This document shows positions 46,258-56,800 of a DNA stretch of 64,000 nt, piece by piece (the stretch's first letter is position 1; the number at the start of each line of letters is the position of its first letter). The notes beneath the pieces were generated by a model. That model was not told the DNA's origin and did not search any database. It saw nothing but the letters and a program-made list of their open reading frames with translations. Made by a program: the position numbers and the translations under genes. Origin of the DNA: Paludibacter sp. 47-17 (GTDB lineage: Bacteria > Bacteroidota > Bacteroidia > Bacteroidales > Paludibacteraceae); NCBI GenBank assembly GCA_001898935.1, contig MKVT01000001.1, positions 173,320 through 237,319 of the forward strand, given 5' to 3'.

Positions 46258-47121
46258 ATGCCGAAATCGCACCCTCCAATAACTACCATCGCCATCGCGC
46301 TTGCCTGTATAGGATTAGCAGTGGCGTCGTGCAAAGGCAACCATCGCCCGGAGCCTCCTGCTTCCTCGTATTCCGCCTTGTTGGATTCGGTCGACTTCGG
46401 CGACGCACAGCTGATCCGGCAGCCGGAACTGCTGTTGAAACCTAGCTTGTCCTTCTTTTCATTCCTCGAAAATACACATCAAGAGCAGCCGGAAGCTATA
46501 GCGGCCTTTATGAGAAAAGTGCTGGATGCCGATACGGCGATTTTAAAATACATGGTCGATGACGTGATTGAAAAGTACTTGTTTGAAGCTGGGTCTCCTA
46601 TCCGTAACGACCATATTTACAGGCGTATGATTGATTATGTGATCGAAGATCCGCGCATCGGCCAGCTAACTAAAAACCGTTTTTCGGCCCATGCAGCACT
46701 ATTGGATCAGAATATGCCGGGAAGCGGAGCCAATAACTTTTATTTTGTGGATAAGGAAGGCGTACGCCGGCAATTGCGGGATTTTAGTGCTGTTCCGGTA
46801 CTACTGTATTTCCACAATCCCGACTGTGAAGCATGTAAAGTCACCACCCGGCAACTGATGAATTCTTCCGGGTTAAAAACAGCGGTCGATAATCAGCAAA
46901 TTCAGGTTATTGCCGTATACCCCGATCCCGATCTTAAGCCCTGGAGGACTGCAACATTCCCCGATAAATGGTTAAACGTTTATGCCGAGAAGCCCGACGA
47001 GCTGAATGTGCTCTACGATTTAAGGGCCATACCCTGCATGTATTTACTCGACCGGCAGAACCGGGTACGTAGTAAAGACGGAACTATAGAAGAAGTGCTG
47101 ACAACCATCGAAAAAATGTGA
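46258..47121 (+). CDS. DUF5106/thioredoxin-like lipoprotein
   Basis: Predicted lipoprotein of 287 residues (lipobox AVASC near residue 24). The N-terminal half is a helical DUF5106-like region (SFFSFLENTHQEQPEAIAAFM). From about 155 comes a thioredoxin-like fold: VPVLLYFHNPDCEACKVTTRQL with a CEAC dithiol motif and the cis-Pro region RAIPCMYLLD. It is probably a periplasm-facing thiol-disulfide or scaffold protein. DUF5106 proteins often sit in Bacteroidota glycan loci with unclear function. It lies between the FecR gene and the SusC gene, 38 bp before the FISUMP lipoprotein gene. Confidence 0.75.
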   Translation: MPKSHPPITTIAIALACIGLAVASCKGNHRPEPPASSYSALLDSVDFGDAQLIRQPELLLKPSLSFFSFLENTHQEQPEAIAAFMRKVLDADTAILKYMVDDVIEKYLFEAGSPIRNDHIYRRMIDYVIEDPRIGQLTKNRFSAHAALLDQNMPGSGANNFYFVDKEGVRRQLRDFSAVPVLLYFHNPDCEACKVTTRQLMNSSGLKTAVDNQQIQVIAVYPDPDLKPWRTATFPDKWLNVYAEKPDELNVLYDLRAIPCMYLLDRQNRVRSKDGTIEEVLTTIEKM

Positions 47122-47159
47122 ATTACCCAAATACTAACAATCTTTAAATTTAATCACGT

Positions 47160-48497
47160 ATGAAAATCAATTTAAAATGGATGCTGATGGCAGCGGTGAT
47201 GACGACCGCCATTGGTTGCGACGAAAAAGAACCGGCAATCGACTTGCAAGTAGCAACACAGCCGGTAAGTGATGTTACGGCATTTAGTGCCAAATCGGGA
47301 GGGGCCATTACAGGTGCCGAGCCGATTTCAGAAAGAGGAATTTGCTGGGCGTCGACCCAGGAACCTACGACTGATGATGCCTTTATAAGCGACATCGATG
47401 CGGTGGAAGGCGAATATGCGCTGAAAATGCTTCCTCTGCAGCCGGCAACTACCTATTACGTAAGAGCCTATGCAAAAACCACTGCAGGTAAAACAGTGTA
47501 CGGCAATGCGGTGTCGTACAAAACCGCCGATCTGAACGTGCGTAACGAGTCGAACAGTTATATGGTCATCCCTGAGGATGCGATCGTTATTCCGGTTTCG
47601 CGGGCCAATAAATCGGCGCTCGGCAACCAGATCGGCGCTACCGATGCATTGTCGGTGGTATTGGTATGGATGGACAATATGGATGTGATCGACACCGTAT
47701 TTACCCACGGGGCAGGAGCCGATGGAAAAGTGGTGGTGATGGCCGGAAATGTTGAAGGGAATGCGGTAGTTGCCGTGAAAGTGAACAATCAGATTAAATG
47801 GTCGTGGCATATCTGGGTTACTCAGGGAGCGAAAAACATGGGTACTATCACCATGCCTTCGGGATCGGTGCTGATGGACAGGAATTTAGGAGCTACTTCG
47901 AAAACGATCAGCGAAATCGGAGCGGTAGGAGTTCAGTTCCAGTTCGGACGAAAGGATCCCTTCACGGCATCCGCATCGTTCGGGACTCCCTCCGAATTGT
48001 TACTGTATGATTTAAAAGGCGCCAATCCGGCTATTTCAACCGTAGCTGGTCCGAAAGATCTTGCCTTTGTAACTGCCAATCCTCATACTTTTGTGAAATC
48101 GCAATGGGTCGACTGGTGCAACGAGGATGTCCGTACCTGGTGGGCGAACGAAGCCGGCACCAAAACGATTTACGATCCTTGTCCCGAGGGATGGAGAGTT
48201 CCTTCCATCGATGCGTATGCGGGGATTACCGATGAGCATTTCGACAAAACCGTACAGGGAGGACATAACTTTACTTACAACGGGCAATCCAATTTCTTCG
48301 CCTATACAGGTTATCGTGAAGTGGAAGGTGCAATGGATGCCACGGCCAATTATGGTACCATGTGGGTTAATTCAGCTATTCCGGGCGCAGCCGGAACCGG
48401 CGCAGCCTTATCGCCATCGTTTGGAGTGGGAGGAACTGCGGCTGTGAACGGGGCACCACGCGCCCGGGCTCTTTCCATTCGCTGTATTAAGGAATAA
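47160..48497 (+). CDS. FISUMP-domain surface lipoprotein with FN3-like domain
   Basis: Predicted surface lipoprotein of 445 residues (lipobox TAIGC near residue 20). After the lipobox a fibronectin type III-like domain (about 30-122) carries ISERGICWAST and LQPATTYYVRAYAKTTAGKTVYGNAV. The C-terminal part is a FISUMP (Fibrobacter succinogenes major paralogous) domain: LMDRNLGAT, FQFGRKDPF, YDPCPEGWRVPS, FFAYTGYREVEG and SIRCIKE. These proteins are thought to bind glycans or host/matrix ligands at the surface; the fold resembles C-type lectins. The gene is upstream of susC and may supply an accessory binding protein. Confidence 0.82.
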   Translation: MKINLKWMLMAAVMTTAIGCDEKEPAIDLQVATQPVSDVTAFSAKSGGAITGAEPISERGICWASTQEPTTDDAFISDIDAVEGEYALKMLPLQPATTYYVRAYAKTTAGKTVYGNAVSYKTADLNVRNESNSYMVIPEDAIVIPVSRANKSALGNQIGATDALSVVLVWMDNMDVIDTVFTHGAGADGKVVVMAGNVEGNAVVAVKVNNQIKWSWHIWVTQGAKNMGTITMPSGSVLMDRNLGATSKTISEIGAVGVQFQFGRKDPFTASASFGTPSELLLYDLKGANPAISTVAGPKDLAFVTANPHTFVKSQWVDWCNEDVRTWWANEAGTKTIYDPCPEGWRVPSIDAYAGITDEHFDKTVQGGHNFTYNGQSNFFAYTGYREVEGAMDATANYGTMWVNSAIPGAAGTGAALSPSFGVGGTAAVNGAPRARALSIRCIKE

Positions 48498-48536
48498 TTG
48501 TACTGGTTTAGGTATAGTGCGATTGTGTTAAATCTG

Positions 48537-48562
48537 TATGCCGGAGTCATCACTCCGGCATA
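48537..48562 (+). promoter_or_regulatory. Perfect hairpin between the FISUMP and susC genes
   Basis: TATGCCGGAGT and ACTCCGGCATA form a perfect 11-bp stem with a 4-nt CATC loop. It ends 28 bp before the susC ATG. There is no following T-tract, so it is either an attenuator-like or RNA-stability element, or a factor-dependent terminator. It could lower or uncouple susC expression relative to the upstream lipoprotein genes. Confidence 0.55.
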
Positions 48563-48590
48563 CTATCCACCCCAATTTACAACTTATTGT

Positions 48591-51500
48591 ATGAAACACC
48601 ACCAATTCCATATCCGGTTGACTCTTGTCGTCGCCCTGCTGATGGTTTTTAACTTTTCCGTCGATGTGTCAGCGCAGGTAACCAACGCAGGACCTACTAC
48701 ACGTAAGAGTGTAAAACTTTCGAATGTTACTATTCAAGACCTGGTGAACTCGCTGGGCGATGAATTCAAATATTCATTTTTTATTATCGACGATGCCGTC
48801 GGTAAATCCAAAGTAGATGTAGATGTGAAAAATGCTACAATACGTGAAATTCTTGATACAGCCTTTAAAGGGAAGGATATTGTTTACACCATTAAAGGCA
48901 AGAATATAACCATTACCCGGAAAAAAACGTCGGTCGAAGTCGAAAAGTCCGTCGAGCGGATTATTTCGGGCACTGTGACGGATCAGAATTCGGTACCGGT
49001 AATTGGCGCTTCGGTGAAACTGATCAATTCGACAACGGGTACGATCACCGATATCGACGGACGATTCTCGTTAACGGTTCCTCAAAAAGGACAATTAATA
49101 ATCTCGTATATCGGTTATGTAACCCAATCGATTCAATTGGAAACTACTTCCACCTATAAAATTGTACTTGCCGAGGACAACCGCGAACTCGAAGAAGTAG
49201 TGGTGGTTGGCTATGGTACGCAACGGAAAGGGAATTTAACCGGTTCCATTACCTCGGTAAAATCGGAGAAATTGACGGTTGCCCCCATTACCAATGTCAC
49301 CAATGTGTTGGGAGGGCAACTTTCGGGACTTAAAACCAAACAAACGTCGGGTATTCCCGGAGCCGACGGTTCGCGGCTCAGTATTCGCGGGTTCAACAGT
49401 CCGTTGGTGATTGTCGATGGAGTGGAAACCAGCTTCAGCAATATCGATGCGTCGCAGATCGAATCCATTTCGGTACTGAAAGACGGTGCCGCCTCCATTT
49501 ACGGTGCCCGGGCGGGAAACGGAGTTGTATTGGTAACCCTGAAAAGAGGGAGCGAAGCCAAGGTGTCCGTAACCGTTAATGGTTCGCTTACGGTTCAGAA
49601 CTCTACTACCGTCATTCGTTCGGGAAGCTCGGGCCAGCGCTCGGAGTGGGAACGTGAAGCGCATCTGAACGCCAACCTGCCTGTGTCGCAAATACCCTGG
49701 ACACTGACTCAGATCCAGAAGTTTTACCAGGGAACCGACCCGGCCTTTTTAAATACCGATTGGTTTAGTGCCGCAATTCGTCCCTGGGCTCCCCAGCAAA
49801 ATCACAACCTCTCGGTAACAGGAGGAACCGGAAAACTCAAATTTTATTCCTACCTGGGATACAACAATCAGCAAACGATTTCCCGGCACGATGGAGGAGG
49901 TTACAACCGGCTGAATTTTCAGACTTCACTCGATGCTTTATTGCTGGACGGGCTCACCTTGTCGAGCACCGTTAATTATATACGCGAACAACGCGATTTC
50001 ACCTCCATGAACCTGGCAAGTTCTAATTATTATTATGCCCTTTACGACAGCGATCCCCGCTATGCGCTCGAACTCCCCGATCCGGCCTATCTTTCGTATG
50101 CCGGAAGTTCGTACGGAAATGCTTTATTTGTTTCAAGCCGGCGATTGGCCGGTTATAGCCGGAGCGATAATCATAACTTCAGATTGAATGCATCCTTAAC
50201 ATACGATTTACCGGCTGTCAAAGGGTTGAAATTGAAAGCGTTTTATCATTTTAATACCTACTATGGACTCAGTAAGGTGTTTCGCAAACAACCCGAGTTT
50301 TATTCCTATCAACCGGATACCGGCGAATATGTATTTGAACGTAAATCGCAGGATCCCACGATGCTGGCGCACGGGGTTGCATACAGCGACGATCTGACCC
50401 AGCAATATTCATTGAATTATGAAAACACCTTCGATGAGATTCACCGGCTTACCGCACTGTTGCTGCACGAACGAATCGATTATTCCAACGAAGGCTTCGA
50501 TACACAGCGCGGAAATTTAACTTCGAGCGTTATCGATCAATTGTTTGCCGGCGATCCTACTACGGCATCCAACACGAGCTTTGCTTCCGAAATGGCCAGA
50601 GCCAGTTTTGTAGGACGTGTGAATTATGGCTATAAAAATAAGTATCTGATCGAAACAATATTCAGAGCCGATGCCTCGGCTAAATTTCCCAAAAACGGCC
50701 GATGGGGTTATTTCCCGAGCATATCGCTCGGTTGGGTGATCAACGAAGAAGAGTTCTTAAAGAATAACACCGGACTCGATCTGCTGAAACTACGAAGCAG
50801 TATTGGTCAATCGGGCGACGATGGCATTGGCAATTACCAGTATTTTGCAGGTTATTCGTACGATATGTCGTACATCCTCGGAAGTGATATTCTCCAGGGG
50901 CTTTACTCGACCGGTCTGGCTAACCCGATGCTTTCGTGGGAGCGGATCAGTATTTACAATGTCGGTGCCGATTTTTCGTTCTGGCAACGAAAGCTCTATG
51001 GAACTGTGGAAGCTTTTTACCGGTTGCGCGACGGAATACCCGGGTACCGGACCGAATCGCTGCCCTCCTCGTTTGGCGCATCCCTCCCGCTCGAAAATCT
51101 AAACAGCCTGGATACCCGGGGTTTTGAATTGGAATTGGGAACCAGAGGCAATGCCGGAAAATTGCAGTACGATGTGTCGGCAAATCTTTCCTGGTCGCGC
51201 AGTAAATGGGTGAGTTTCGACGAGCCGGAATATACCGATCCCGACCAGAAGCGCATATTCGGATATACCGGCAAATGGACGGATGAACGCTACGGATATG
51301 TTTCGGACGGCTTGTTTACATCGATGGATGAAATTGCAAATTACCTTGCTGTGTACAGTGAATTGGGGGGTAATGAGTCGATTCGTCCGGGCGATGTTAA
51401 ATATGTCGACATGAACGATGATAGTAAAATCGATTGGCGCGATCAGGTGAAAATCGGGCAGGGAACGATGCCCAACTGGATGGTCGGATTGAATATGCAA

Positions 51501-51932
51501 TTGATGTACGGCGACTTCGATCTGAACATGTTGTTCCAGGGGGCTTTTGGCTATACATCGTACATCGACCTGGAGTCGGCGCCTACGGTGTTGAAATACG
51601 AAAACCGATGGACCGAAAAAGAAAATAATCCCTCGTCGATGGTGCCCCGGCCGGGAAGTAAGAATATTGCCAACTGGTGGTATTCCGACTATCGGAATCA
51701 TAACGCGTCGTACCTGAGGCTTAAAAATTTCTCAATTGGATACAATGCCGGCAAGGCGCTGCTGAAACCCACGGGATTAAGTCAGCTGAGAGTTTATCTG
51801 GCCGGAACTAATTTGTTTACAGTGAGCAGTTTGTCGAAATATGGAGTCGATCCCGAAGCTCCCGAGGGCACTCCGGCTTATTACTATCCGCAACAACGTA
51901 CAATTAGCTGCGGCATCATGGTGCGTTACTAA
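48591..51932 (+). CDS. SusC-family TonB-dependent transporter with STN signalling domain (pair 3)
   Basis: Outer-membrane transporter/signal transducer of 1,113 residues from ATG 48591 (MKHHQFHIRLTLVVALLMVF). After the signal peptide comes an STN domain (about 42-108: VTIQDLVNSLGDEFKYSFFI ... YTIKGKNITITRK) that talks to the anti-sigma factor. Next are a carboxypeptidase-regulatory-like sandwich (SGTVTDQNSVPVIGASVKL ... GRFSLTVP), the TonB-box-like EEVVVVGYGTQRKGN, a plug (PLVIVDGVETSFSNIDASQIE) and a barrel ending TISCGIMVRY. The STN domain fits the ECF/FecR genes upstream and differs from the HTCS-controlled pairs of region 1. Confidence 0.95.
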   Translation: MKHHQFHIRLTLVVALLMVFNFSVDVSAQVTNAGPTTRKSVKLSNVTIQDLVNSLGDEFKYSFFIIDDAVGKSKVDVDVKNATIREILDTAFKGKDIVYTIKGKNITITRKKTSVEVEKSVERIISGTVTDQNSVPVIGASVKLINSTTGTITDIDGRFSLTVPQKGQLIISYIGYVTQSIQLETTSTYKIVLAEDNRELEEVVVVGYGTQRKGNLTGSITSVKSEKLTVAPITNVTNVLGGQLSGLKTKQTSGIPGADGSRLSIRGFNSPLVIVDGVETSFSNIDASQIESISVLKDGAASIYGARAGNGVVLVTLKRGSEAKVSVTVNGSLTVQNSTTVIRSGSSGQRSEWEREAHLNANLPVSQIPWTLTQIQKFYQGTDPAFLNTDWFSAAIRPWAPQQNHNLSVTGGTGKLKFYSYLGYNNQQTISRHDGGGYNRLNFQTSLDALLLDGLTLSSTVNYIREQRDFTSMNLASSNYYYALYDSDPRYALELPDPAYLSYAGSSYGNALFVSSRRLAGYSRSDNHNFRLNASLTYDLPAVKGLKLKAFYHFNTYYGLSKVFRKQPEFYSYQPDTGEYVFERKSQDPTMLAHGVAYSDDLTQQYSLNYENTFDEIHRLTALLLHERIDYSNEGFDTQRGNLTSSVIDQLFAGDPTTASNTSFASEMARASFVGRVNYGYKNKYLIETIFRADASAKFPKNGRWGYFPSISLGWVINEEEFLKNNTGLDLLKLRSSIGQSGDDGIGNYQYFAGYSYDMSYILGSDILQGLYSTGLANPMLSWERISIYNVGADFSFWQRKLYGTVEAFYRLRDGIPGYRTESLPSSFGASLPLENLNSLDTRGFELELGTRGNAGKLQYDVSANLSWSRSKWVSFDEPEYTDPDQKRIFGYTGKWTDERYGYVSDGLFTSMDEIANYLAVYSELGGNESIRPGDVKYVDMNDDSKIDWRDQVKIGQGTMPNWMVGLNMQLMYGDFDLNMLFQGAFGYTSYIDLESAPTVLKYENRWTEKENNPSSMVPRPGSKNIANWWYSDYRNHNASYLRLKNFSIGYNAGKALLKPTGLSQLRVYLAGTNLFTVSSLSKYGVDPEAPEGTPAYYYPQQRTISCGIMVRY

Positions 51933-51959
51933 TCATCTTCTATTCAAATTTATTACCGT

Positions 51960-53870
51960 ATGAAAACGATAAAATATGTCTTTTTACTGGTTGTGTTGTT
52001 CAACCTGCATTCGTGCACCGATGAACTGCTCGACAAGCAACCGCTCGATCGTTATACCGATGCTGTGGTGTGGGATGATCCGGCGTTGATCGATGCATTT
52101 TTGCTTTCGCAATATGCGTATACGCCGGTTATGATCAACGACGCTACGACCATGTTTTCAAGCTGGGAAGGTTCGCCGTTGAATAAGGACCCGCGCACCA
52201 GCAACCTCAGGTATTGGTTTGGCAATAGCGCCCAGACTTTTGGGCCTGGATTAAGTATAGAGATCTCCGACGAAGCGAAATATACTTCAGGAGCCTGGGC
52301 CAACCTGGTTCCCGAAAAAGCATGGGGAATCAGTCCCGACGGCGGTATGATGGAGTGGTGGGAAAATGCGTATTATACCATCCGCAACCTGAATGAATTT
52401 ATTCATCGGGTACCGGATTCTCCGCTGGCCAATTCAAAAAAAGAAATTCGCGTTGCCGAAGCGCGCTTTTTGAGAGCCTATTGTTATTTCGCAATGGTAA
52501 AACGATACGGCGGCGTACCCCTGCTAACACAGGTGCCGGAGCTCGATTCCCCCGATAGCTTGTTGTATCCGCCTCGCAAAACGGAGCAGCAATTGTGGGA
52601 TTTTGTGTTGACCGAAACCCGCGAAATCGCTTCGGTGTTACCTTCGGTTCAGGAAGAGTACGGCAGGGCCACGAAATGGGCGGCCTTATCGCTCCACAAC
52701 CGGGCAGCGCTTTATGCCGGCAGTATTGCCAGATATGGAGAACTGAGTGCCAACCGGCTGACCGGATTGCCCGGCGAACTGGCCGACGGTTATTTCAAAA
52801 TGGCATATGATGCTGCCAATGAAATTATCACGCAGGGACCGTTCGATTTGTATCAGGCCGACATCAAAGGCAACGACCTGCCTTCGCGGGTTCAGAATTT
52901 CAAAAATGTGTTCCTGGTCAAACGCAACGTGGAAACGATCATGGCTAAACAACACGGCGGCCAGAGTTTTGATCCCGGCGGTGGAACCACCACCTGGTCG
53001 TGGGACATCTGTCAGGCACCTCGTCCGTCGGTTTGGGGACAAGGCAATTATCAGGCTCCTTATCTGGAGCTGGTAGAGGCGTTTGAGTATATCGACGGAC
53101 GGCCCGGGACCCTCGATCGCGATTATGTTCAGTCGCGATTGTGGACCATGAATGAGTTGTGGGCCAACAAAGATCCCCGGTTTTACGCTTCCATTTGGAC
53201 TAATGGCACTCCCTGGCGCGATGCCGTAGCCAGTAACTTCGGGAAAGATACGGTCAATTTTCACCGCGGGCTTATAAAACCCGACGGGAAAATGATTACT
53301 TCATTCAGCGAGTCGTTCAACGGAATGCCTGCCGTAGGCGATCAATCGTTTTTTCATGCCTCTACCGGGATTGTTAATACGGGTTTCGGCATCATGAAAT
53401 ACCTCGATCCCTCGGCCGACAATATGATCTGGCTGATGGAGTCGCGTACCGATTACTCTATTTTCCGGTTTGCCGAAACACTCCTTAATTTTGCCGAGGC
53501 GGCTTTTGAGCTGGGGCATCCCGATGAGGCGTTGCTGGCGGTAAACCGTATCAGAGCCAGGGCCGGAGTGCAACCGCTGACTTCGCTCAGCATGGAGAAA
53601 ATACGGCACGAGCGACGGGTCGAACTGGCTTTCGAGAATCACCGGTACTGGGATCTTCGCCGCTGGCGCAGGGCCGAATACGACTTGACGCGTTCGTTTA
53701 GCGGTGTGCAGTATGTACTCGACTATTCGACCCGGAAATACAAAGTGCTTATTTTCGACGATATCGATGGCGATCAGCGTCCTACTTTTCCCAAACGATG
53801 CTACTATTTCCCCATCACGAAGGCCAGAATCAGTCAGAACAAAAATTTAATTGAAAATCCGGGCTATTAA
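51960..53870 (+). CDS. SusD/RagB-family surface lipoprotein (pair 3)
   Basis: Lipoprotein of 636 residues (lipobox NLHSC near residue 19) and lid of the STN-SusC transporter, 27 bp downstream of it. Signature blocks: CTDELLDKQPLDRYTD after the lipobox, ARFLRAYCYFAMVKRYGGVPLL, FRFAETLLNFAEAAFELGHPDEALLAVNRIRARAG, RHERRVELAFENHRYWDLRRW and the C-terminal IENPGY. Family assignment is secure; its ligand is predicted to be a rhamnose-containing glycan from the enzymes downstream. Confidence 0.95.
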   Translation: MKTIKYVFLLVVLFNLHSCTDELLDKQPLDRYTDAVVWDDPALIDAFLLSQYAYTPVMINDATTMFSSWEGSPLNKDPRTSNLRYWFGNSAQTFGPGLSIEISDEAKYTSGAWANLVPEKAWGISPDGGMMEWWENAYYTIRNLNEFIHRVPDSPLANSKKEIRVAEARFLRAYCYFAMVKRYGGVPLLTQVPELDSPDSLLYPPRKTEQQLWDFVLTETREIASVLPSVQEEYGRATKWAALSLHNRAALYAGSIARYGELSANRLTGLPGELADGYFKMAYDAANEIITQGPFDLYQADIKGNDLPSRVQNFKNVFLVKRNVETIMAKQHGGQSFDPGGGTTTWSWDICQAPRPSVWGQGNYQAPYLELVEAFEYIDGRPGTLDRDYVQSRLWTMNELWANKDPRFYASIWTNGTPWRDAVASNFGKDTVNFHRGLIKPDGKMITSFSESFNGMPAVGDQSFFHASTGIVNTGFGIMKYLDPSADNMIWLMESRTDYSIFRFAETLLNFAEAAFELGHPDEALLAVNRIRARAGVQPLTSLSMEKIRHERRVELAFENHRYWDLRRWRRAEYDLTRSFSGVQYVLDYSTRKYKVLIFDDIDGDQRPTFPKRCYYFPITKARISQNKNLIENPGY

Positions 53871-53893
53871 TGAATAGTTGAAAAGTGAGTAAC

Positions 53894-56800
53894 ATGAAGA
53901 AACTGGTTAAACCGATGTTTTTGGTGCTGTTGACGGTGTTGGTTACACCGGCGGTTGCGGGTTCGATTCAACCCGTCGACCTAACCTGCGAGTACCTGAC
54001 CAATCCTGATGTAGTGGATGTGGAATTGCCCCGATTGAGCTGGATCAATCAGACGACAGAGCCTGCGACCGGTATATCGCAGGTAGCGTATGAAATTGAA
54101 GTGGCAGGATCGAAGGAAGGTTTGCTGGCCGGTAGGGCCGACTACTGGAAATCGGCCAGGGTAAAGAGCCGTGAATCGACCTTAATCCGGTATGGCGGGA
54201 AGAAACTCCAATCGCGCGACGAGTGCTGGTGGCGTGTCAGAGTCTGGGACCAGCAAGGGAAACGGTCGGCCTGGAGCGAACCTGCACGATGGCACATGGG
54301 TTTACTTGAAGCAAGTGATTGGAAGGCCCGGTGGATCGGAGCGCCCTGGCAGGGGGAAGCCGGATTCAAACCCTTGTCCGATGCCTTGCCCCCTCCGGCG
54401 CCTTTACTTCGCAAACAATTTACTATCGGCAAGAAAATAGAATCGGCCTATCTGTATACCTCGGGATTGGGTTATTTTGAAGTGTATTGTAACGGGGGAA
54501 AGGTAAGCGACGACGTGCTGGTACCCAATCAAACCTTGTGGGGTAAGAGGGAAGGTCTCAAAAACTACGGGATTCCGGTTGATGATAATTTTACCGAATA
54601 CCGGGTAATGTATATGTGCTATGACCTGACCGGAAAACTGCAGCAAGGTGAAAATGCGTTAGGTGCGATGCTGGGAAACGGATTTTATAATTCGGCTTCG
54701 AAGTGGGTGCTGTCGTTCGGTACCCCCCGGTTTATCGGTCAGTTGGAAATAAGGTACACGGATGGCACGAGTGAAGTCGTGGTGTCGGATACTACCTGGA
54801 AAGTTGAAAAAAGTGCGGTAGTCTTCGATATGCTGTACGATGGGGAACACTACGATGCCCGGTTGGAATATCCGGGTTGGGATACTCCGGAGTTTGACGA
54901 TTCGAACTGGTTGACCGCTGTATGGAGGAAAGCGCCTGAGGGAAAAATGAAAGCACAGATGTCGTATGCCGACAAAGTAATGGAACGACTTGAACCGGTT
55001 GCTGTCGACCGGCTTCCGAACGGCAACTATCGTGTCGATTTTGGAGAGGAAATTTCGGGTTGGGTACGCTTGTCGGGGATCAACGGCAAGGCCGGACACC
55101 GGATCCGGATCCGGTATTTGAGCGAGTCGCCCAATGGTGCGAATAGTTATACGCTGAATGGTAAAGGGAATGAAAGTTATGCAGCCCGTTTCACCTGGTT
55201 TGTTTTCCGAACCGTCGAAATTGAAGGCTGGCCGGGGACATTAACCGCGGATAACCTTGTAGCCGAAGCGGTGTACACGGCGGTCGGAACGGTGGGCGAA
55301 TTCAATTGTTCCAATTCCTTGTTCAATACGATTAATAAAATATGGAAAAGGACCCAGACCGACAACATGCACGGTGGAATAGCCAGCGATTGTCCGCACC
55401 GGGAACGGAATGCCTATACGGGCGACGGACAGGTCGTGATGTCCACCGTTACGCATCATTTTGATGTTGCGGCATTCTACAAGAAATGGATCGAAGATAT
55501 TGCAGGAGCACAGGATAAAACCACCGGCTATGTGCCCAACGGTGCACCCTGGCAGCCCGGATGTGGAGGGGGGGTGGCCTGGGGAGCTGCTATTGCCGTT
55601 ATGCCTTGGGAGTTCTATCAGGTTTATGGCGATAAAGACATCCTGGCTTCTACCTATGAGGGGATGAAGGGCTATCTGAAGTACATGAGTCAATGGGTCG
55701 ACAGTAATGGGATTATGCATCAGAAAGCTCCCGATCCGGAACAGCCGCACGAATGGATGAACCTCGGAGAATGGTGTCCGCCCGGTAAATTTCCGCCCAC
55801 CGAATTGGTGCATACATTTTATTACTGGCTCTGTACGTATAATACCGGCCTGAGTGCGCAGGTGCTTGGTAAACAGGCCGAGGCAAAGCAATTGCTGGCA
55901 CAGGCCTCGGCCACCAGAGATGCCTTTGTGAAGCATTTTTATTCTTCTGAGGCGGCTACCTTCGGGAAATACGGCGCCAATATATTTGCACTGAAAATGG
56001 GACTCCCCGACAGCATCCGGCAGCGGGTGGTTTCTACCGTCGAAACGGATATGAAAGAAGCAGGCGGACACCTCGACACGGGGATATTCGGCACCCGCTA
56101 TCTTTTTGAAACGCTGGCGGAGAACGGATTAAACGAGTTGGCTTACAATGCGTTGAATAAAACAACCTTTCCGGGCTTTGGATACTGGATCCAGTCGGGA
56201 GCTACTACAACCTGGGAAACATGGATAGGCGAGTATTCCCATAATCACCCGATGTTTGGCGGAGGGTTGGTGTGGTTGTATCAAAAACTGGCGGGTATGT
56301 CGCCGCTGGAAGCCGGCTACCGCACGATACAATTTAAGCCTCAGCCTGCCGGAGAGTTGGAATTTGCGTCGTATTTCAAAAAAACACCTTACGGAAAGGC
56401 CGGGATATACTGGAAACGCAATGGTGAGGAGTTGCAGCTGCAAGTAACCGTTCCGGTCGGCAGTAAAGCGGTAATCTATGTGCCTTCGGCCGGAAACGAC
56501 ATCAAGGAAGCTCGCCGGCAGGAGCGGAGTCACCTTCGTTTCTTGCGCTGGGAAGAAGGATATGCTGTTTATGAGGCGGAGTCGGGATCGTACCGGTTAA
56601 GCGGTAAGTTATCCCCCAAAAAACAGACTTTCGCGCTGATACCTTACCCCGCGGTGGTGGAGCCTAAAGAGGGTTTTTGTGATTTGTCGAACGGGATAGT
56701 TACGGGCGACAACGGAATGCTTGCAAAGCAACTCTACGAAATGCTGCGCCAGGAGGCCGGGATTGTACGGGATGCAAAGGGAGTGCCGGTGTCGTTTATT

